From positions 1 to 11,097 of the forward strand of contig JAUIEL010000167.1 in the NCBI GenBank assembly GCA_030428825.1: 11,097 bases of DNA, read 5' to 3'. The notes under the pieces are model-generated. The model was given only the letters and a program-made list of their open reading frames with translations, made no database searches and was not told where the DNA came from. Of the stretch, positions 6,750-11,097 are shown in pieces. The translations under genes were made by a program, and so were the position numbers. The first letter of the stretch is position 1. Each line of letters begins with the position of its first letter. This DNA comes from a bacterium (GTDB taxonomy: Bacteria > Planctomycetota > B15-G4 > JADJEK01).

Positions 6750-7820
6750 ATGAAGTTCGCCTTCGCCTTCTCGGCCGCCCTGGCCGCGCTCTCCGTCCCC
6801 GCGTCCGCGCAGGTCCACGACGTCGTCGCGGCGCACCACTCGTTCACCGACTCCGTGAGCGGCACGTCGGTCACCAGCATCACGCTCGGCACGACCGTCC
6901 GCTGGACCGCCGGCGCCCACGCCCCGCACACCGTCACCAGCGGGACCGGCTCGTCGGACGCGGCGTCCGGCGCGCTCTTCCAGCAGTCCCTCGCCGAGGG
7001 GCAGTCGTTCACGTACACGCCGACGTCGGTCGGCGTGATCCCGTACTACTGCGTCCAGCACGAGGCGCACGGCATGACGGGGCTGCTGCTGGTCAAGCCG
7101 GACACGGCCGATCACGTCGTGTTCGCCCACCACCACCGGTTCTTCGACGGCGTCACCGGAGCGGACGTCACCATGCTCGAGCTCGGCGAGACCGTCCGCT
7201 GGATCGCGGGGCACATGGCGCCGCACACCGTCACCAGCGGGACCGGCTCCGGCGACGTGAACGCGGGCGTCCAGTTCCAGCAGACGCTGTTCACCGCCGG
7301 CGAGTCGTTCTCCTTCACGCCGGTCGCGGCGGGCATGCAGCCGTACTTCTGCCTCGAGCACGAGCTGCACGGCATGAAGGGGACGCTCCACGTCACGCCG
7401 CCGGCGACGTGGCCGGGGACCGGGGACGACCTCGAGCTCTCGACCGGCGTCAACGCCGTGCCGAGCGCGGGCGACGTGAAGTCGCTCTCCGCGGGGGACG
7501 TCCTCTCGATCGGCGTCGACTCTCCGGAGGCGACCCTGACCGGCGCGCCGCTCGTCCTCGCCCTCTCCGCGTTCCCGACCGGGACGACGCCGGCCTCCCC
7601 GCTCCCCGGGATCCACTTCGACCCGGCCGCCGCGGTGATCGTCACGCAGGGGGCGTTCGGCTGGCCGCTCGTCGTGCCGCCGGGCGGCGTCTCGTTCGGC
7701 CTCGTCGTCCCGCCGGTCGCCGCGGGGACCAGCATCATGCTGCAGGCCGCCGCCCTCTCGGCGAACACGAACAACGGCGCCTTCGCCGCGACCGACGGCC
7801 ACGAGCTCCGGCTCCAGTGA
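6750..7820 (+). CDS. Secreted protein with two tandem plastocyanin-like (type-1 copper) domains and a C-terminal tail module
   Basis: 356 aa. ATG 6750 has GAGGA (6737-6741) 8 bases upstream. The signal peptide MKFAFAFSAALAALSVPASA is cut before Gln21. Domain 1 (about 22-117) has copper ligands His60 (APHTV), Cys101, His104 and Met109 (CVQHEAHGM). Domain 2 (about 122-216) has His159, Cys201, His204 and Met209 (CLEHELHGM). Both match the plastocyanin C-x2-H-x4-M spacing, so both sites should hold blue copper and carry one electron each. HH (29-30) and HHH (127-129) runs start each domain. Residues 221-356 (WPGTGDDLELSTGV, then TDGHELRLQ) form a beta-rich tail that I recall from other planctomycete exported proteins. 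Redox partners are not encoded in an obvious operon; the diheme protein downstream is a candidate. Hairpins bound the gene on both sides. Confidence 0.92.
   Translation: MKFAFAFSAALAALSVPASAQVHDVVAAHHSFTDSVSGTSVTSITLGTTVRWTAGAHAPHTVTSGTGSSDAASGALFQQSLAEGQSFTYTPTSVGVIPYYCVQHEAHGMTGLLLVKPDTADHVVFAHHHRFFDGVTGADVTMLELGETVRWIAGHMAPHTVTSGTGSGDVNAGVQFQQTLFTAGESFSFTPVAAGMQPYFCLEHELHGMKGTLHVTPPATWPGTGDDLELSTGVNAVPSAGDVKSLSAGDVLSIGVDSPEATLTGAPLVLALSAFPTGTTPASPLPGIHFDPAAAVIVTQGAFGWPLVVPPGGVSFGLVVPPVAAGTSIMLQAAALSANTNNGAFAATDGHELRLQ
6813..7397 (+). repeat. Internal tandem duplication encoding the two copper domains
   Basis: The two domains repeat with a period of 297 bases (99 residues). A 29-base block encoding PHTVTSGTGS is identical at 6924-6952 and 7221-7249, and GACCGTCCGCTGGA also recurs upstream of each. 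Elsewhere the copies have clearly diverged. This indicates an older duplication with either local conversion or strong constraint around the first copper His. Confidence 0.85.
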
Positions 7821-7826
7821 CCGTCC

Positions 7827-7861
7827 CGGGAGGGAGCGGTGCGCGGCGCCGTTCCCTCCCG
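7827..7861 (+). terminator. Strong 13-bp hairpin after the two-copper gene
   Basis: The arms 7827-7839 (CGGGAGGGAGCGG) and 7849-7861 (CCGTTCCCTCCCG) pair along 13 positions, with one G-U and a 9-base loop, starting 6 bases after the stop. No T-run follows, but it is the strongest hairpin I found between genes. It should end or stabilise the upstream transcript. Confidence 0.6.
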
Positions 7862-7890
7862 CCCCGCGCCGCCGGCCTCCTCCGCCACGC

Positions 7891-7922
7891 CGGGAGGATC
7901 GTGCCCGGCCCCGTTCCTCCCG
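7891..7922 (+). terminator. Second hairpin between the two-copper and PSD1 genes
   Basis: CGGGAGGA (7891-7898) and TCCTCCCG (7915-7922) form an 8-bp stem with a 16-base loop. Its 3' arm and flank (CGTTCCTCCCG) resemble the 3' arm of the hairpin at 7827-7861, as if a hairpin had been partly copied. It lies just upstream of the putative -10 of the next gene, so an operator role is also possible. Confidence 0.3.
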
Positions 7923-7935
7923 CGCGGGGTGAGAG

Positions 7936-7941
7936 TAGGAT
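7936..7941 (+). promoter_or_regulatory. -10-like TAGGAT 6 bases before ATG 7948 (leaderless start signal)
   Basis: TAGGAT ends exactly 6 bases before the ATG. Its first three bases are also an in-frame TAG stop, so the coding frame cannot begin farther upstream. The purine run GGGAGG touches the ATG with no spacing and is too close for normal Shine-Dalgarno use. Together these suggest transcription starting at the ATG itself. No good -35 is visible. Confidence 0.4.
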
Positions 7942-7947
7942 GGGAGG

Positions 7948-10900
7948 ATGCGCCGCGTCCCCGCCGCCGCCGCCCTGGCCGCCCTGCTCGTCTCCCTCGC
8001 CCGGTCCGAGCCGGCGGAGGTCGGACGCGAGCCGCTCCGGTTCAACCGGGACGTCCGACCGCTCCTCTCCGACCGCTGCTTCCCCTGCCACGGGTTCGAC
8101 GCGAACGCGCGGAAGGCGCGGCTCCGCCTCGACACTTGGGACGGGCTGACCGAAGCGAGACGTCACGGGCCGCCGGTCGCTCCCGGCGATCCCGCGGGCT
8201 CGGCGCTCGTCCGCCGGATCGACGCGGACGCTCCCGACCGCCGGATGCCGCCCCCCGAGTCCGGGCTCGCCCTCTCCCCGGAGGAGCGCGAGGTGCTCCG
8301 CCGCTGGGTGGCGGAGGGCGCGCCGTTCGAGCGGCACTGGGGGTTCGTCGCGCCGACGACGCCCGCCGTCCCCGCGGTCGAGGACGAGGCGTGGCCGCGG
8401 ACCGACGTCGACCGCTTCGTCCTCGCGGCCCTCGAGCGGCGGGGGCTCGCGCCGTCCCCGGACGCGGACCCGGCCACGCTCGCGCGCCGGATCCACCTCG
8501 ACCTGACCGGCCTCCCCCCGACCCCCGAGGAGCTCGACGCCTACCTCGCGGACGACCGCCCCGACCGGTACGAACGGCGGGTCGACGCGCTGCTCGACTC
8601 GCCGCGCTTCGGCGAACGGATGGCGCTCGTCTGGCTCGACGCCGCCCGGTACGCGGACACGAACGGCTTCCACCACGACAACGTCCGCACGATCTGGCCG
8701 TACCGCGACTGGGTGATCCGGGCGTTCACGGAGAACCTGCCGTACGACCGGTTCGTGGTCGAGCAGCTCGCCGGCGACCTCCTCCCGGACGCCACGACCG
8801 ACCGGCGGATCGCGACCGCGTTCTGCCGGATGCACAACATCAACGACGAGGGGGGCGCGCTCGATCCGGAGTACCGCGTCGAGGCGGTCGCCGATCGGAT
8901 CGAGACGGTCGCGACCTCCCTCATGGGCCTGACGTTCACCTGCGCCCGCTGTCACGACCACAAGTACGACCCGATCACGCAGGACGACTACTACTCGCTC
9001 TTCGCCTACTTCAACTCCGTCGACGAGCGCGGCGTCTACCCGAACGACTTCGAGCAGGCGCGCGCCTACCCCGCCCGCCTGCTCTTCCGCCCGCCCGACC
9101 TCGACGCCCGGCTGGCGATCGCCGCGCGCGAGCGCGACGCGGCGGCGGCGGCCCTCTCCGAGGCCGAGCCGGAGCTCGGGACGTGGGAGGCGGCGTTCCG
9201 TCGCGACCACGCCGTCGAGTGGGTCGAGGCGGCGCTGGTCGACGTCCGCTCGGCCGAGGGGTCGACGCCGGTCGAGCAGCCGGACGGATCGGTCCGGTTC
9301 GAGGGGGAGCGCCCGGGGTACGACACCCACACGTTCACGCTCCGGACCGACGCCCGTGACCTGAACCTCGTCCGGTACGAGGCCCTGACCGACCCGAGCC
9401 ACCCGAAGGAGAGCGTCGGGTGGAACTCCAGCGGCAACGCGGTCGTCAGCGCGATCCGCGCCGTCGCCACGTCGGTCGCGGACCCGGACGTGTCGCGGCC
9501 GATCGAGTGGGCCTGGGCCTGGGCCGACCACGAGCAGCCGAACGGCGACTTCGACGTGCTGAACGCGACCGGCGCGCACGGCGACGGCTGGGCGCTCGCG
9601 GGCCACCAGCGGATCGAGAATCGGACCGCGCTGCTCGTCGCCGCCGGGCCGTTCGGGTTCGAGGGGGGGACGGACGTCACCGTCACCGTCGAGTACCGGA
9701 GCCGGTACGGCCACCACGTCGTCGGCCGCCCCCGGGTCTCGCTCGCGCGCGCCACGCCGACGTCGCTCGAGGCGTTCCCGCTGGTGTCGAGCGACTGGTG
9801 GCAGGCCGGCCCGTTCACCGGAGACGACTTCGAGGCGCTCCTCGCGGCGCGGTTCGGCCCGGAGGACGTCCGTTCGATCGACCGCGACCACCGGTTCGGC
9901 GACGTCCCGTGGCGCCACCGGCCCGACCTCGTCGACGGGGTCCCCCACCGGCTCGACGGCGAGCGGCGCGCGTTCTACTTCGCGCGGACGCTCCGGACGC
10001 CGGTCCCGCGCGCGCTCGCCCTCTCGGTCGGCAGCGACGACGCGATCCAGGTCTACCTGAACGGCGAGGAGGTCCTCGCGAACCCGGCGCTCCGCGGCGT
10101 CGCCCCCGACCAGGACCGGGTGACCGTCGCCGTCCCCGCCGGCGAGTCGGTCCTCTGCGTGAAGATCGTGAACAACGCCGGGCCGGCCGGCTTCTACCAC
10201 GCCGCCACGCCGGACGAGGAGGCGCCCGGCCTGCTCGCGCCGGCCGCCTTCGTCCCCGCCGACCGCCGCGACGCCGTCCTCTCCGAGCGGTTCCTGACGA
10301 CCTGGGGGAGGGATCGGTCGCCGACGTACGCCGCGCTCGCCGGCGAGGTCGAGCGGACCGCCGCCGCCGTCGCCGCGCTCGAGGAGGAGGCGGTCCCCGT
10401 CCTGGTGATGAAGGAGAACGAAGAGCCGACGCCGACGTTCGTCCTCGCGCGCGGCGCGTACGACGGCGCCGACCCGGACCGCCCGGTCGAGCGGAGGCCG
10501 CCGGCGCTCTTCGACCTCCCGCTCCCGGACGGGGCCCCGAACGACCGGCTCGGGTTCGCGCGGTGGCTCGTCCGCGACGACCACCCGCTCACCGCGCGGG
10601 TGCACGTCAACCGCCTCTGGCAGATGTTGTTCGGCGTCGGACTGGTCGCGACCGCTGAGAACTTCGGACGGCAGGCGGACTGGCCGAGCCACCCCGACCT
10701 CCTCGACTGGCTCGCGACGCGCTTCGTCGCCGAGGGGTGGGACCAGAAGCGCCTCCTCCGCCGGCTCGTCACGAGCTCGGCGTACCGCCAGTCGTCGGTG
10801 ACGACTCCCGCCGCCGCCGCGGGCGATCCGGACGGACGGCTCCTCACCCGCTTCCCGCGCCGGCGGCTCCCGGCCGAGCTGATCCGCGACCAGGCGCTGC

Positions 10901-11097
10901 ACCTCTCCGGCCTGCTCGTCGAACGGGTCGGCGGCCCGAGCGTCCGGCCGTACCAGCCGGACGGGCTCTGGAGGGAGGTCTCGATCGGCGGGAGTTCGAA
11001 CACCCAGGTCTTCCGCCGGGACGAGGGGGACGCGCTCTGGCGGCGCAGCCTCTACACGTTCTGGAAGCGGACCTCGCCGAACCCGCAGATGACGACC
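7948..11097 (+). CDS. Diheme planctomycete protein: PSCyt1 + DUF1549 + CBM-like + DUF1553 (PSD1), 3' end beyond window
   Basis: 1050 codons are open from ATG 7948 to the right edge; the rest of PSD1 is missing. Residues 1-24 are a signal peptide (AAAALAALLVSLA). FNRDVRPLLSDRCFPCHGFD at 32-51 is the PSCyt1 cytochrome domain, with heme motif CFPCH (44-48) and a likely axial Met in RMPPP (99-103). DUF1549 (PSCyt2) spans about 152-360: HLDLTGLPPTPEEL at 183-196, WLDAARYADT at 229-238 and a second CxxCH in CARCHDHKYDPIT (332-344). Residues 459-600 are a galactose-binding-like module, and about 672-750 a second beta-sandwich (SVGSDDAIQVYLNGEEV). DUF1553 begins near 822 (KENEEPTPTFVLARGAY), with HPLTARVHVNRLWQMLFG at 879-896. 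In planctomycetes such genes usually precede a DUF1501 gene, which may lie downstream. It is thought to act outside the cytoplasm on polysaccharide or electron transfer; no substrate is established. Confidence 0.95.
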   Translation, partial: MRRVPAAAALAALLVSLARSEPAEVGREPLRFNRDVRPLLSDRCFPCHGFDANARKARLRLDTWDGLTEARRHGPPVAPGDPAGSALVRRIDADAPDRRMPPPESGLALSPEEREVLRRWVAEGAPFERHWGFVAPTTPAVPAVEDEAWPRTDVDRFVLAALERRGLAPSPDADPATLARRIHLDLTGLPPTPEELDAYLADDRPDRYERRVDALLDSPRFGERMALVWLDAARYADTNGFHHDNVRTIWPYRDWVIRAFTENLPYDRFVVEQLAGDLLPDATTDRRIATAFCRMHNINDEGGALDPEYRVEAVADRIETVATSLMGLTFTCARCHDHKYDPITQDDYYSLFAYFNSVDERGVYPNDFEQARAYPARLLFRPPDLDARLAIAARERDAAAAALSEAEPELGTWEAAFRRDHAVEWVEAALVDVRSAEGSTPVEQPDGSVRFEGERPGYDTHTFTLRTDARDLNLVRYEALTDPSHPKESVGWNSSGNAVVSAIRAVATSVADPDVSRPIEWAWAWADHEQPNGDFDVLNATGAHGDGWALAGHQRIENRTALLVAAGPFGFEGGTDVTVTVEYRSRYGHHVVGRPRVSLARATPTSLEAFPLVSSDWWQAGPFTGDDFEALLAARFGPEDVRSIDRDHRFGDVPWRHRPDLVDGVPHRLDGERRAFYFARTLRTPVPRALALSVGSDDAIQVYLNGEEVLANPALRGVAPDQDRVTVAVPAGESVLCVKIVNNAGPAGFYHAATPDEEAPGLLAPAAFVPADRRDAVLSERFLTTWGRDRSPTYAALAGEVERTAAAVAALEEEAVPVLVMKENEEPTPTFVLARGAYDGADPDRPVERRPPALFDLPLPDGAPNDRLGFARWLVRDDHPLTARVHVNRLWQMLFGVGLVATAENFGRQADWPSHPDLLDWLATRFVAEGWDQKRLLRRLVTSSAYRQSSVTTPAAAAGDPDGRLLTRFPRRRLPAELIRDQALHLSGLLVERVGGPSVRPYQPDGLWREVSIGGSSNTQVFRRDEGDALWRRSLYTFWKRTSPNPQMTT

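Noticed and set aside
7735..10902. A 1055-codon open frame on the minus strand, opposite the PSD1 gene
   Set aside because: Its product is an Arg/Glu/Val-rich string with no recognisable domain. The plus strand codes for a clearly recognisable multi-domain protein. Long antisense frames are expected at this GC content.
4627..11097. One operon from the sulfatase-fold gene to the PSD1 gene
   Set aside because: The genes are co-directional, but the gaps are 54, 137 and 127 bases, each contains a hairpin, and two starts have their own promoter-like site. Co-transcription is not supported by the sequence.
1..11097. A defence system, CRISPR array, prophage or transposon
   Set aside because: No spaced direct repeats, integrase, transposase, nuclease or terminal inverted repeats were seen. 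All eight genes look like ordinary envelope or exported proteins of the host, with similar codon use.

Overview
The window is very GC-rich DNA, with G or C at most third codon positions. It looks like a chromosomal segment from a member of the Planctomycetota. The strongest evidence is the large protein running off the right edge, which joins a planctomycete-type cytochrome c domain (PSCyt1), a DUF1549 domain with a second CxxCH motif, a carbohydrate-binding-like domain and the start of DUF1553 (PSD1). Secreted FG-GAP propellers, sulfatase-fold enzymes and cupredoxins with a lineage-type C-terminal tail fit the same group. The exact clade cannot be read from the sequence; I infer one of the GC-rich, often marine lineages.

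Layout, left to right. (1) 1-912, minus: 5' part of a secreted protein with a GATase1/DUF4350-like domain and the start of a C-terminal tail module; it continues beyond base 1. (2) 961-2574, minus: secreted seven-repeat FG-GAP beta-propeller with the same kind of tail. (3) 2809-3963, plus: secreted right-handed beta-helix protein. (4) 3988-4401, minus: small helical lipoprotein, convergent with gene 3 across a 24-base gap. (5) 4627-6102, plus: secreted alkaline-phosphatase-superfamily enzyme of the sulfatase family, with Thr where sulfatases have the formylglycine Cys/Ser. (6) 6157-6612, plus: small Cys-rich membrane or secreted protein of unknown role. (7) 6750-7820, plus: secreted protein with two blue-copper domains. 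(8) 7948 to the right edge, plus: diheme PSD1-type protein, 1050 codons visible. Genes 1 and 8 are open to the window edges in frame.

Every predicted protein has an N-terminal export or membrane signal, so the region is devoted to the cell envelope or exterior. The genes do not form one operon: orientation changes repeatedly, and hairpins or promoter-like sites separate genes 5, 6, 7 and 8. A loose functional theme is visible at the right end, where a Cys-rich, possibly metal-binding protein, a two-copper protein and a diheme protein lie in a row. A periplasmic electron-transfer link between them is inference only.

No stretch over 300 bases lacks a gene. The longest gaps are 2575-2808 and 4402-4626 (both divergent promoter regions), 6613-6749 and 7821-7947. 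I saw no tRNA, rRNA, CRISPR array, insertion sequence or attachment site. The most interesting points are the Thr-type sulfatase-fold enzyme, a -10-like TANNNT placed exactly 6 bases before two start codons (a leaderless-mRNA signature), the tail modules on three secreted proteins, and the unrecognised Cys-rich protein.
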